A stretch of 64,000 nt of DNA, taken from assembly GCF_000165395.2 (NCBI RefSeq), contig NW_026261572.1, forward strand, positions 763,913 to 827,912, read 5' to 3'. This DNA is from Babesia bovis T2Bo (lineage: Eukaryota; Apicomplexa; Aconoidasida; Piroplasmida; Babesiidae). A program made the position numbers and the translations under genes. The notes under the pieces were generated by a model. It was not told where the DNA came from. It saw only the letters and a program-made list of their open reading frames with translations, and did not search any database. Shown piece after piece: positions 41,262 through 52,596 of the stretch (the first letter of the stretch is position 1; every line of letters begins with the position of its first letter).

Positions 41262-43832
41262 TTACTCTGAATCTATAGAGGACATCGGTTCCGTATCAGA
41301 CATGATAGTTCTTTTCACTCTTGCTGATTGCATCATTACATGATCATCTACACGTGCTTCAGAACTTGAAGGTGCCTGCTCATCACTTTTATGTTTCGAG
41401 AGCGTGTTTGGCGTTGTTGAGCCTTTATGGTCCGTAATGTGACTATCTTGATGCATGTATCGTTTTGGCGTGTTGTTGCTTGAGATGTTTGACTGGATCC
41501 TCTTGTTAGTCAACTCCTTTTTGGCACGTCTGGCTTCATAGTAGCCACTTTCGTGACTTAAGGGTGGATTCTGTGTAGTGTACCGTTGTTTGCTAGGGTT
41601 CCCTACACTGCCTACCGACCCTAATTTCCGCTTTACTTGTTCATTAAAAGGGCCGCTTAGGGGATCTGTCGCTTGCGTTTTAGCACTTTTGGTGACCTCA
41701 TCCAAAATATCGTTCTTACTAGCGCCACACTTTGGAATCTTTTCTTCTATATAATCACTTTTATCTTTCTTAATGTGCACATCCACATTCCATCTGATTT
41801 CAAGGTCATTGGATACAGCGCTACCAGAGTGCGGTGACTTCATACTATCCACTTGCTTGGATGTCAGTCTCTGGTCAGTATTGCTATCGCAGTTACTATC
41901 AAATGAATTTGATGACGATTCCGCTAAATTACCCGTTACATCACGCTTACGTTTGGGTATCTTTATCGAGTCTTCACCATCCGGTTCCATGGATGATCTC
42001 ATTTGCTTCGTTTTAAAATCACGCCAACTGTCCGCTACATTTGTCGACCTATTGTTTGCAGTTTTTAATGACTTTTTTTCTGTTTCTGTCTTTTTATTCA
42101 CGTTCTTGTCACTAGTTACTTTGGAATATCCCGGAGCCAATCTGCGTTCTCCCACCCCTTTGACATCTACTGCCTTTTTCACTACATGCGGTTTCTCGGT
42201 TATTGCAGGCAATTCTACTTTAGCCTTGTTCTGGACTACCGGTTCAGTTTTTAAATCTACTTCACTTTCTTTTGCACCATGTAAATTGCCTTTGTCCATC
42301 GTTTCTCCATTATCACTTTCATCGCTTAACATGTCAGTCGAAATCTCATCATCAGATGATTCAGAATCATTAATTTCTAGCGGTCTCCTTTTCTTAATGT
42401 TATTTTTGGCCTTTGCTCGTGCCCTCTTGATCTCCTGTCGCTCTTTATGATCGAGTTTAGCCACTTTTGTCTGAATTCTACTTGGGGTAGATGTCGTAAG
42501 TGGTTGTTTGGGAGGTGCCTGATCAACCTTAGCTGACATACTTTCCGACGAAACTGTCTCTGACAAATGGTTTCGTTTTGATGGGTCATTTTCAGATGAT
42601 TCTGACACAGTCAGTGCGCCACCTGTATTTATGGTACCTTGTAATACTTTTGATTGAGCCTGAGACACAATGTTTGATTTTACCTCGTTGGGCTGAGATA
42701 ATGTAGACTGCATGGTTACTGACATGGTGTTTGGGTGGATATTATGCTGCTTCATACTAGCTATTATCTTCTCATAATCATATTTCATTAGAACATTTTC
42801 CACACATCCTTTATGCAGAACAATCTTACGGAAACCTGAACGCCAAGACCTGAAGTCCAGTATTCCTGACCACCTCAATTTGATTGGTATCTTTTTTCGC
42901 AAATACTCGAGGTGCTCCAGGGCAGCACTTCTATACATGTCTATCAAAGTCGTTATAAAAGTCAGTGGGAAAACCTTCGTACTGTAGGCGTATCGTGCCA
43001 AACGTTCCATATTGTGGAGCTTGCGATAGTAATGATTTGCCCTATGGCCTATCAATTCTATTATTGAATATATGACGATTTTCTGCCGTTCTGCGGAACT
43101 GTAGAGATTTTTGGTTATCAGGTCTTCCACATCCCTCATCACGGTGCCCATGTCGTCACATACCCCAATGTAGTCGTTGATATCCACTGGTTTAATACAT
43201 AAGCCCAAATCAGCGATGTGTAGACTGTTATTTATCGAATCAGATGACCTGATAGACGTAGAACGTGTTGCATAAGCGTTTGATGTCTTAGGTTCTGGTT
43301 GTTGGCTTTGAACAGGTTCAGATTTAAATCGTACTTTTGGGATTAAATCTGTAATAATATCCGATATCGTCTTCAGGACATATTTCACAGTGTTGATGTC
43401 AATGTCAAGGTTGGAAGTACACTCATCTTCACTGCAATCGTTATCTACATCTATAACTTCAAGCTCTTTTGCTAGCGGTTTGGCGAATGTTTTGGTCTTT
43501 CGAAACCTCTTGGATTCCTGGGTAGATTCATCATCATATATATCAGTGAATCTTCTGTTGGCAAATCGCATCTTAGGGTCGATGCCACTCATGATGGCAG
43601 AGGACCATCGCGTTTGTCGCGTCGAAGGCTCTTTTGGGTCCACGGATCCATTGTTAAATTCATTATTTGCGCATGATTCCCCTTGTTCCGATCCATATGA
43701 ATCCGTTACATCACAATCTGGATTGGCAGTAGTGGAAGGCACCGCTGATACATGTGTGTTATTTTCCGACATGTTTAGTACGGCTACGTTTTTGTTATTG
43801 CATAATATTGAACCCCTAAGATATATATGCAA
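41262..43832 (-). CDS. Large Ser/Lys-rich protein of unknown function, probably nuclear
   Basis: A single exon of 856 residues; the ATG at 43772 (MSENN, residue 21) may be the true start because the first 20 residues look like translated 5' UTR. Residues about 60-170 are acidic and polar. A folded helical segment lies at about 210-370 (VEDLITKNLYSSAERQK, then HRANHYYRKLHNMERLARYAY and FRSWRSGFRKIVLHK). The second half is disordered and charged, with many Ser and basic clusters (RARAKAKNNIKKRRPLE, KIPKRKRD) that look like nuclear localisation signals. No family was recognised. I considered a bromodomain-like or chromatin role for the helical segment but cannot support it. It converges on bL12m and diverges from the RRN7/TAF1B-like gene. 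Confidence 0.78.
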   Translation of the reverse strand: MHIYLRGSILCNNKNVAVLNMSENNTHVSAVPSTTANPDCDVTDSYGSEQGESCANNEFNNGSVDPKEPSTRQTRWSSAIMSGIDPKMRFANRRFTDIYDDESTQESKRFRKTKTFAKPLAKELEVIDVDNDCSEDECTSNLDIDINTVKYVLKTISDIITDLIPKVRFKSEPVQSQQPEPKTSNAYATRSTSIRSSDSINNSLHIADLGLCIKPVDINDYIGVCDDMGTVMRDVEDLITKNLYSSAERQKIVIYSIIELIGHRANHYYRKLHNMERLARYAYSTKVFPLTFITTLIDMYRSAALEHLEYLRKKIPIKLRWSGILDFRSWRSGFRKIVLHKGCVENVLMKYDYEKIIASMKQHNIHPNTMSVTMQSTLSQPNEVKSNIVSQAQSKVLQGTINTGGALTVSESSENDPSKRNHLSETVSSESMSAKVDQAPPKQPLTTSTPSRIQTKVAKLDHKERQEIKRARAKAKNNIKKRRPLEINDSESSDDEISTDMLSDESDNGETMDKGNLHGAKESEVDLKTEPVVQNKAKVELPAITEKPHVVKKAVDVKGVGERRLAPGYSKVTSDKNVNKKTETEKKSLKTANNRSTNVADSWRDFKTKQMRSSMEPDGEDSIKIPKRKRDVTGNLAESSSNSFDSNCDSNTDQRLTSKQVDSMKSPHSGSAVSNDLEIRWNVDVHIKKDKSDYIEEKIPKCGASKNDILDEVTKSAKTQATDPLSGPFNEQVKRKLGSVGSVGNPSKQRYTTQNPPLSHESGYYEARRAKKELTNKRIQSNISSNNTPKRYMHQDSHITDHKGSTTPNTLSKHKSDEQAPSSSEARVDDHVMMQSARVKRTIMSDTEPMSSIDSE

Positions 43833-44773
43833 CTATGATGTAGCAATTCAGATTAACGAACCCACATAGGCCCCTAGTTTACAGTGTCAGTCTACCAGCA
43901 TCACGCCGTGACATGAAACAACTTGGTGACCATGCCTTAAGTCACTGTAGCATTTCTACTTGATCATATCATACAATAATATTAAATAATTATCATTACA
44001 CAATAGTGTGTATTCTGCTGCATGATGTCGGTGGCAGCGAGTTAGCATTTGCCTGTTTCCCACGACATTGCCGGCGGGAGCCACTTGGTAGCCCTCCATC
44101 AATATTCTATTCTTTCATTGCACATAAGCACCGTAAGCTGACGATATACAACTTCTCTGCCGTGCATTTAATGGCCACAGATAGACAGTGATTCCATTTA
44201 TTCATCTTTTGTTACCTAGGTAGTAAACTTGTATTCATACAGCACTCGGAAGGAAGATTGGAAAACGTCGATCATCATTGTTGATGGAACTGTATCGATG
44301 CAAATTTGAATGTAGGATGTTTATAATATATATGGTTGATAATACCAATTTCCATGGACTACGGTATAACTGTTCTACAAACATATACATTCAAATTTGA
44401 AAAAGATTGCCTATAAATTGTGGCGGTACAATCCTTTTGCAGTGCAACATGCTCACCAGATGATAGAAATGTTAAGGTGTATGTTGATGTAGATGTCCGC
44501 AACAATGGATTCGTCTAGTTGATCTACCTCAAATAATGTCATTTAAGAGGTTTGGGGCATGTGAGTTTATTCCTCGGTATTATTCTGTTTACAATGAAGA
44601 CAATTGTGTTACATAGCTATACGATAACTTAGTTGCTATGTTTGTATCGTCAATTGATGATGAAGAAATTGTGGTCCCCTGAGATGATATTAAGTCCATT
44701 ATTTTGACTTTGGGGAATTGTTTAACTTCTACTATTGCTGTGAGCGAATTGTAATCTTAATGGCCGTTAACCA
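43833..44773. other. Divergent intergenic region between the Ser/Lys-rich gene and the RRN7/TAF1B-like gene
   Basis: These 941 nt should contain two promoters. A GC-richer pocket at about 44028-44100 stands out from the AT-rich background and has a possible stem (GTGGC at 44031-44035 with GCCAC at 44080-44084). A 61-codon frame at 44006-44191 spans it but has no protein-like features. Nothing else is recognisable. Confidence 0.45.
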
Positions 44774-47700
44774 ATGACGATGCTATTTTGTAACAACTGT
44801 GGAGAGCGCATTGCTGCTCATGGTCATGGTGAAGTTATTTGTGATGTCTGTGGTGTTGTTCAGCAGCAGTACACTCAGACAATTGTCGAGGAATTCACCG
44901 GTTCATACTCTCAGACGCAACGTGTAGGTCGATTGAAACCAGCGGAATCTGTGAAAGATGATGCGCCGAAGCCTAGCGAGACCGATTCTCGGGACTTTCA
45001 GGTAATCATGGGTATGCAGATGGTTCTAGAAAACTTAAGTAAGATATTGGTCAAGTCATTTGGATTTTCCAATCAGGTTGAGGTTGAGGCCAAGAACATT
45101 TGGTCGCGTTACCTTAATTTAATAATGAAGAATGAAATCCCTATTGGTAACATGTTCGCTGACCTTTCAACTAAAAGGGACAAAGACTCTGTAGAATCCA
45201 TATATTTCAAGCGAACTTTTCAGGTACCAATGAATTACGAGCATTTCAACATTCCCAAGCGTCTGCACAAAGGTTTGTTATATAAACATGGTATCACATA
45301 CATCCAGTGATTAGCGATATGGGATGCACAAGTTTTGAATACGCACTCATGATAAATGCCCATCGTAAGGCACGTTACAGGGATGGCAATGCGGTAGCTG
45401 GTACATCAACTCAATGGCAAGACATTAATGAATACAAGGCCGTGGACCAAGATAAAAAAAGAAGTGCACCTACATATGACAACAGTGAGGGCGTGGTTTC
45501 CTTGGAGGATTCTGATATGCTTCCCAGTGAGAAGTCCATGTTGGATAAAGAAAATGAGGTACCGTCTGGTAGCCCTGGCACTGCCACGGGGATACCTATC
45601 TACGTTATGATTGAGGCCATAGGACGGCGCAAGCTGCCTACTACCATTTGGGTTTCAAAAGTTCGTTTGAAACTCGAGAGTGGTAACCCCTACAAGTTGG
45701 CTTATAAGGTATATGTTTCTTAATTTAAAACACAACACAACAGATGGACTCAATTTATCGCCACGACTTCTTGTGGAGACTTTTGTATGCTTATCCCACT
45801 TTGGAGCCCTTGGAAAAACTGGAACACTTTATAGGTGCATACTCAGACCTGGAAGATGATGATACTATAACCATAATTGAATCAAATCCACTTGAACTGG
45901 AGGTTCTCGTAGATATTGCGCGTTCTTTGGGCATTACAGGTTGCACGGTATTATCACAAAGGGGTTTGGGGTCTAAAAAACGTTTGCGTATGGAGGTAAT
46001 AAACTTGATATTTAAACATATTACCACTTATTACTTTGGTGATGAAGGCGACCCCGGTATGCAATCGTTTAACTTGTCGTGGATAGTTCCGAAGATGGAT
46101 TTGGAATTGGTGTGCACAATACTTTACCTTGCTCTGATCAAGTGCAGATATCCAGTGGTGCTGAACGATATAGTCCGATGGGTTCTTCAGGGGCGTATTC
46201 CTGTACGTAGCAGTGCCTGTTTGCTACCACAGGTCATCTTGAACGCTGCCGTTAGGGAGACGTATTCAGGTGTAAGCATTAGGAACGCACCTGGCACGCA
46301 GGTGGAAATGTCATATAACTTGTTTACCAATGCCAAGGTACCACATAGTTCGATCCACCTGGAGAATATTACATCGCGGTTGGTGCTGTGCGGAATGCTG
46401 AGCGACTTTGAGAGGAATTCGAATATGCTAAAGTCTAGTTTCAACGTACATGGACTCTGCAGGAGAATCGTACACCACTTACGTCTGCCAACCAATGTTA
46501 TTCCCGTAACTGATATGCTGATTGAGCGTATTAACAATTTATGTGCTACAGTTGACTATGACATGATCAAGCTCCCCGTTGATTGTGCTGAACACCATTT
46601 AGGACGCATGAAATCCATATACGGGACATCAATGGGACTTTATCCATCCCATGCTTTTGCAGCAGCATGTGTTCTAGCTGCTTGTCGATTGCTGTGGCCG
46701 ATTTTTCATTTCAATCCTCCAGCATTACCCCGGAGGCAGTATCCTGGCAATACAGCCGTTGGTACAATCGAAAATGACAGAATCCGCTATTCAGACAGCA
46801 TGTTGGAGTCATTCATCATTCGTAGAGAAAGGTATGGTAAACCTATTGAATTCGATGCTATGAACATGCGATGGATTGTGCGCGTATCCAAGTACCCTGT
46901 GGAAGCCATGTCACGTGATGATTGGCACAGCTACCTTCAAAAGGATACTTCTTTGAACAGCGACGAGCTGTCCTTTTTACGCACGATAGTGCATAGTATG
47001 TCTAATGTACAAGGACCACTCAATCGTCAGATCAATTCAGATGCGCCTTTTACTCTTCGTCATTATGCTGAAGAAATGCGAAGTCAGAACAGCGATCCAC
47101 CCAATTTCTTTCAGGTACCGGATGCCACAGAAACGCATCATACGACTACAAAGTATATTTTTGATGCACGGCATCGCGGTTACTATAACGCAGGGCTCTC
47201 TGCATTGTTGTGGCTATTTCATCATTGTCCTTACAAGACTATCGAGGTGTTGTCAAAGTACTACGTGCCATCTGATTGTTTATCGCTGCGCCGCATGGCG
47301 GCGGACATGGCTCTAGTTTTGCGACCATCTCTGCTTTCGCACAACTTGTTGCGTCTGTACGCCGGACTGACTCCTCCTGCAGGGAACGACAAGATTATTG
47401 CAGCAAAGTTGCAAGATAAGCGCTTTAGGGACCTGTGTATAAACATGGCTGGCTTGTGGAGCGGTTCTTTAATACATATGTTTGGCTTTGTGGAAAAAAT
47501 AAACCAAGGTGAGCCGAAATTATGCCCCGCCGCCACTCTCGAAGCTGGTTCGAACACCAAGATGGTATCATCCGCAATAAACTTCATAAGACCGCTTCTA
47601 CTAGAACAAACTGAGAAAAATAAAGCATACGGAGCGATAACAGGCTCACTTCCAGGTAATAACGAGATCTACTTTAAAATAACGTCCTTATTCTCCCAGA

Positions 47701-48213
47701 ATCCGAATTACTCTGGATGGAACCCCGAAAAATCTTTCGACTTGGACACTTATCGAAGCTGTGTACCTAATCAAAGAAACCAGCTGCTAGAATGGGCTGC
47801 TGAGACTCTGGCAATGAAAATACACCTAAAGCAAAATGATGCGTGGTGCTTCATCGCAGAACGTATGGAAAAGGCACTAGTTCTACAGCATGACGAAGAA
47901 CTATGGAAAGAAACTTGTCCGTTAATATCGCTTGAAGAGTCTTATAATGCTCTATTGAGAAACATAGAGAATGGATTTCAGGACATGGGAACGGTGACCT
48001 CAGTTGGCCGTCTGTTGCCTCCGTTTCCATGGCGTGACTATAGAGCTCTTGGAGGTAAGTGTAACGTTGCCTATGGATTACATCTGTGCAGAGGAGATGC
48101 CAATGACGTATGTGCTCATGCTCAAGGCAGTCTCAAGATTTATAGGAGCACCTCTGGCACTAATACACTCATGCTTGTGCAACATAGAACACATACTTAC
48201 AAAGTCAGAATAA
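44774..48213 (+). CDS. RNA polymerase I initiation factor of the RRN7/TAF1B type
   Basis: Predicted exons 44774-45272, 45308-45708, 45744-48054 and 48092-48213 give 1,110 residues; introns are 35, 35 and 37 nt. The N-terminus is a TFIIB-like zinc ribbon (CNNCG...VICDVCGVV). A TFIIB-like cyclin fold begins with LVCTILYLALIKCRYPVVLNDIVRWVLQGRIP, which is the RRN7/TAF1B signature (helix, then DL-x-RW-x-x-x-G-x-IP). A large insertion separates the first cyclin segment from the zinc ribbon. The last intron (48055-48091) removes the frame that would otherwise run 56 nt into the P4-ATPase. The spliced tail ends in HSCLCNIEHILTKSE. This factor bridges promoter DNA and Pol I at rRNA genes. BRF1 is the alternative but lacks this RW-x-x-x-G pattern. 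Confidence 0.7.
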
Positions 48214-51200
48214 TTAAACAGTTAGTTTACGCGACTGCGATGGCTGAAGAAGTTGTTGCACGCACTTGAATATGTAAATAGGCAGCCACCCAGTTAATGT
48301 TATCACGCTAACACGCCACACGAATGCAGTGGTCGCTATGAAAGCAAAATCAAAGTAGTTGCGCAATATCAAGATAGAGTAGAAATAAACAACCGCGGTG
48401 CAAAGCATACTAACCATAGTCAATGGGTGGTATGTGTGGAGCTCGGTATAGATGTTCAAAAGCTCCAGGGCAAACAGTGAAGTGCATGCCACGGACACAA
48501 GGCTGAGCATTGAGTTCTCGAATAGGATGATTGCACCCAGCATCAGGATAGCCCCCTGGAAGACCGAAATCCAAACCCAGATCAAAAAGGTCTTCACTGA
48601 CATTACACGACCAGTATGCAGAGTTTGGTACAACTCAGGGAACAGAAATACAACTGATTCCTCCATCTCGTAATCCAACACCAAACTATATAAAGGCAAC
48701 ATAGTATAGTACGTAGAGAAGCCGATTTGCAGCCAACCTTGAAAAAATGCCAAAGGCATATAAAAATACATAGCTGAAAAAAGTCCTTGCATAACTGCGA
48801 TAATCATACCCCTGTGGATGATGAAGTGGGTCAAGGAAGCAGAGCTCTTGTAGCTGTTACGACCGTGCCATAGAATGATCCGCTTAATGTAGTGAAAGCG
48901 ATGAATTGAGTAGTCAGCCGATAAACTAGCTTGGAGACCTTCTTTCCCAACAATACCAATACCAACATCAGCTTCAGTAATCATTGGAACGTCGTTATCA
49001 CCGTCGCCTATAGCACATGTGCGCTTACCAGTGTGCTCTTTTATAAGGCGGACAAGTTCAGCCTTGATAAATGGCGTGCAACGGCAGCACAACACCGCAG
49101 GAGCCATAGTGGCAACCATAATGAAAAATTTGGTGAACTCCTTGATACTAGTAGCCACGACAGCACCGTCTACTACTAACATAGTGGAAGTGGGACCCAT
49201 AGAGAAGTTCTCCAATTTCTGGCGTATGTCATCCTTGTCCTTTGTGTTGTCAGATGTTATTTGACATAGTGCATGGCTCTTATCTTTTATACCGGCGGAT
49301 ATGGCGATACATTTAGCAGTGTCCACCTTGTCGCCAGTAAGCATCCATATTTTAATACCAGCATCACGCAATGCTTCCAAAGTGCTACGCACATGAGGCT
49401 GCAAGTTATCCTGAACACCACTCAGTGCAACAAGAATCAAGTCCCTCTCTAGAGTGGATACCACCTTTTTGATCTTTTCCTCACGGTCGTTCAAACTGAC
49501 ACGTGCATCGCGGTAGCGCTGGTCGAAGGCAGTAAATTCTGTATCTGATATTCGGCGGTAACCGAATACCAAGGTACGCAACCCCAATCGGGCCATGTTA
49601 TCGCATTCCTCAGTTAACCATACTGACCCACGAGGCTGAAGAAGTTTTATCAGTGCTGATTCGGCCCCTTTGCAAAAGAAGAACTTCTCTTTGGTATCTT
49701 CTTCTTCCACAATGATACCCATTCTCTTCGTCTCTGAGCTGAAAGGAAAGACCATTAAAATCTTAAAAGTAAGGTATATAGAGCCACACGCACACAAAAC
49801 CATTTTATGCTCATCTCGCTCACGAAGCTCAACATCACACATGCGAGCAAATGATACCATTGCGATTTCATCCGGCGATGAAGCTTGGAAATCCAATTTA
49901 TCCTTGTCAGCGATTGGAGTAACCGAGTGGCATATAGCCAACGATAAAATAGCAAGTGACAACTTTGTCTCAATTTCGTTAGTTTGACCCACCTTGGTTA
50001 AAGGCAAGTGGATCACAGATTTTCTGGTAGTACCAACGGAAGTTGTGGCCAATTTAGTGTTTACACCCTCTTGGGAATCAGTATTTAGAGTACGCAAGTA
50101 ATCGTCAAAGTACTTCCTCACAAGCTGACGTATTGTAGGAAGGTCGTCTAGCTGGAATAGGGCGCGACCAATATGTATTCTATCGAGGTTCATTACATTT
50201 TGAGTCAAAGTGCCAGTTTTATCACTCAACAAATACTCAATACGACCCAGCTCCTCGGGGATTAAAGTGGTACGGGGAACAGTACCAGGAATTTCCTTGT
50301 CCATAGCCATAGCCCTAGAATACGTGAATTTTGCTATATCCAGGTTGATACGTAACGATATGGGAATAATAGTTGAAAACAAAAGCAAAAACTTGATGAG
50401 CCAAATGTACCATCTTCCAACGAATCCACCAGGTATTACCATTGCGATAGACATTGCCAAAAGGATAGAAAACAGAACCTTCGTCATCAAGTTCACCTCC
50501 CAATCGAAGCAACCAATCTTGTATCTTGCACGACGCGCATTAAGTGAAGCACGTACTTCCTTTCCGATATAAATAACAAGACCGTAGACCGTACCGGCAG
50601 CAACTATAGTATTCATCCACAAGGCATTGTCCACTGTCAATGGCTCAACAATAACACCACCGGGAGCCTCCTCAACATCACAATCGGCATCGCCCTCAGC
50701 TTTTGACTTTGTCTCAAGTGCGACATAAGAAACTGAAGTCATTTCCGCCTGAGTACCGAAGTCTTTTAGTGTTGACGTATCCAGCCTCATGGAATCATTG
50801 GGAATCAAAGATGGAATATCAGTGGTAATTTTACCAATCTGTTCTATTTCATCCTTGTAAAACGTCATTTTCCCGTAAAATGAGTATATTTCTTGTCTGG
50901 GAGGCTCACAGCAACACACAGCGTTGAGTTTGACAATATCTTCGGCCGATTTGAGCGATTGTGTAACATGGACAGCTTTCTTCAGCTTCCAATCAGTTTC
51001 TCCGTCGAGTTGATCTGTACGAATGAAACTGCAACCATTAGCTTCAGAAGATCTTAAAAGTATCATGTCTGCAGGCACTCTTTGATTCTTCTTGAGCTTT
51101 ACTATTGAGCCAACAGTTATGCTCTCAGCGTTGATCTCCTTTATACCATCCTCCGTCAATATTTCGTACTTTTGAGAGTTAGCCTCGCGATCACGCAAAT

Positions 51201-51729
51201 AACGTTTGTAATCATCGCACCCTTCTTTCAGTAGAGCCACAAACAGCACTAGTGTGAGAGGACCAAAGTAAGTAATGGCAGATTCCACTGCAAGATCAGG
51301 AATAAGTTGGGACAGACTAATAAGCAGATAGAACAAATTCATAAAAACCCTGCAAATGATGCCTATATATAACTCAACCTACTTAAATTGCTCATATAGC
51401 ACATAAGGCAAAAAGGTGAAAACATTATATTTCGTGTTTTTCATGCCATTCCAAACTGCAAATAAATTATTATCGTACTCTACTAACCAACCGAAACTCC
51501 TGGGTATACTTCCGCCCCTAAGCGATACATAACGAAGTCCGGGCATGAGACGTGTGTTGAATCTCGTTGCTAATAAGAACCTAATACGATCCATGAGCGT
51601 AGCTGGCTTCTTCAACTCATCAATAACCCACATATCGTTATCTACATCATGAGCGCCAGTGGCAAAGTCACTGGAGTCCGAGGGGCGTTCCATTTTTACG
51701 AAAGTATTGTCCTCGGGATTACGCATAAT
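48214..51729 (-). CDS. P4-type phospholipid flippase, Neo1/ATP9-like
   Basis: Minus-strand exons 51729-51383 and 51349-48214 with a 33-nt intron give 1,160 residues. KYNVFTFLPYVLYEQFK, completed by splicing to FMNLFYLLISLSQ, opens the first membrane pair. RTDQLDGETDWKLKK contains the P4 DGET motif, PISL lies in transmembrane helix 4, and SDKTGTLTQN carries the phosphorylated Asp (about residue 480). GDGDNDVPMITEADVGIGI is the hinge motif, and about six C-terminal spans follow. NxSQKYEILTEDG and SFIRTDQLDGETDW resemble Neo1/ATP9 rather than other P4 groups; that group works without a CDC50 partner. It moves aminophospholipids at Golgi or endosome membranes. The frame upstream of 51729 is open to a TGA at 51789 without an ATG. 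The stop codon abuts the RRN7/TAF1B-like stop with no base between. Confidence 0.9.
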
Positions 51730-51775
51730 ATATAACGTAGCGTCGCGCAAAACTCTGACATTATATCTAATATAG

Positions 51776-52182
51776 CTAGAGCACACTCATTAATATAGCA
51801 GTGTCTTTTCCTGCACAATTTATTATAGAGTGTATTATAACAAGCTGCACGATAGATCCTATTTCTATTTCCCCAATGATACCTCTACACATTTCAGTTG
51901 GTATTCTTCAATACCACTATTTAATTCGAATATGCAAGTTTCTAATGTATTGCAATACATGTTTTTATCCAATTGTATGATCATTTCCTCTGATGAACTG
52001 GGATCTGCGACTTCGTAACCTAGGTTTAAAAATATATCTCTCACCCAAAACAGCATCACTATACATTCAAAATCGCATAGGTAATTAAAAGGCAACAAAG
52101 GCTCGGGGATTGTCAGTGTATGAACTGCCGCAATAAAAGGTATATCCTCCGTGATGCCTCTTATAGCTGCATTTTTATATCG
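51776..52182 (-). CDS. Small unidentified protein (two supported exons, 5' end uncertain)
   Basis: Exons 52182-51883 (100 codons, preceded by an AATAG acceptor) and 51844-51776 are joined across a 38-nt intron (GTATCA...GTGCAG). The sequence is well mixed and protein-like: RGITEDIPFIAAVHTLTIPE, DFECIVMLFWVRDIFLNLG, NTLETCIFELNSGIEEYQ, then LVIIHSIINCAGKDT and TAG. No ATG lies in the first exon, so one or more 5' exons are missing. A candidate start is ATG 52309 with a two-codon exon, then nine codons near 52249-52223 joined by 54-nt and 40-nt introns; that part is weak. No family was recognised. It ends 46 nt before the P4-ATPase start and shares a divergent promoter with gyrase A. Confidence 0.5.
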
Positions 52183-52596
52183 CTATTTTAAAGAGAGCTA
52201 TTAACACACAAACACATGTAACTATGCTTGAAAACCATTCCAATGTAATCTTATATGTTCAATTAGCGATATGAGTGGATATGTTGCTGCTCAATTTACA
52301 TACTCTCATGATGGATGTTACTGGTGTTTAATCCTGGTTCATTGGCATCTAAATATATTCTACACTAATTAAATAGGAGTAAAAGGCCGCTTACAACGGT
52401 TTCAAGTGTTATAGTAAGCCTCAATTTGCTATTCTAGATGTGTTCCCCATTCGGTGTGTAAAGATTCCATAAATTGGTAAAGGTAATAAAATGAATTAGA
52501 TTCTAAAACTCCAGTCATTAGAATGATGACTGGTTTATTATATATGAACCCATCAGGGGATCATATCTATCCTCCGTTGAGCTACACTCCTCCCTG

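Noticed and set aside
41773..42450. 225-codon plus-strand frame inside the Ser/Lys-rich gene
   Set aside because: It is antisense to a low-complexity Ser-rich coding region and consists of Leu/Ser/Phe runs with no family resemblance.
48092..48269. Extension of the RRN7/TAF1B-like protein to 48269, overlapping the P4-ATPase by 56 nt
   Set aside because: A GTAAGT...TGTGCAG intron of 37 nt fits the local size rule and gives a helical tail that stops exactly at the ATPase border.
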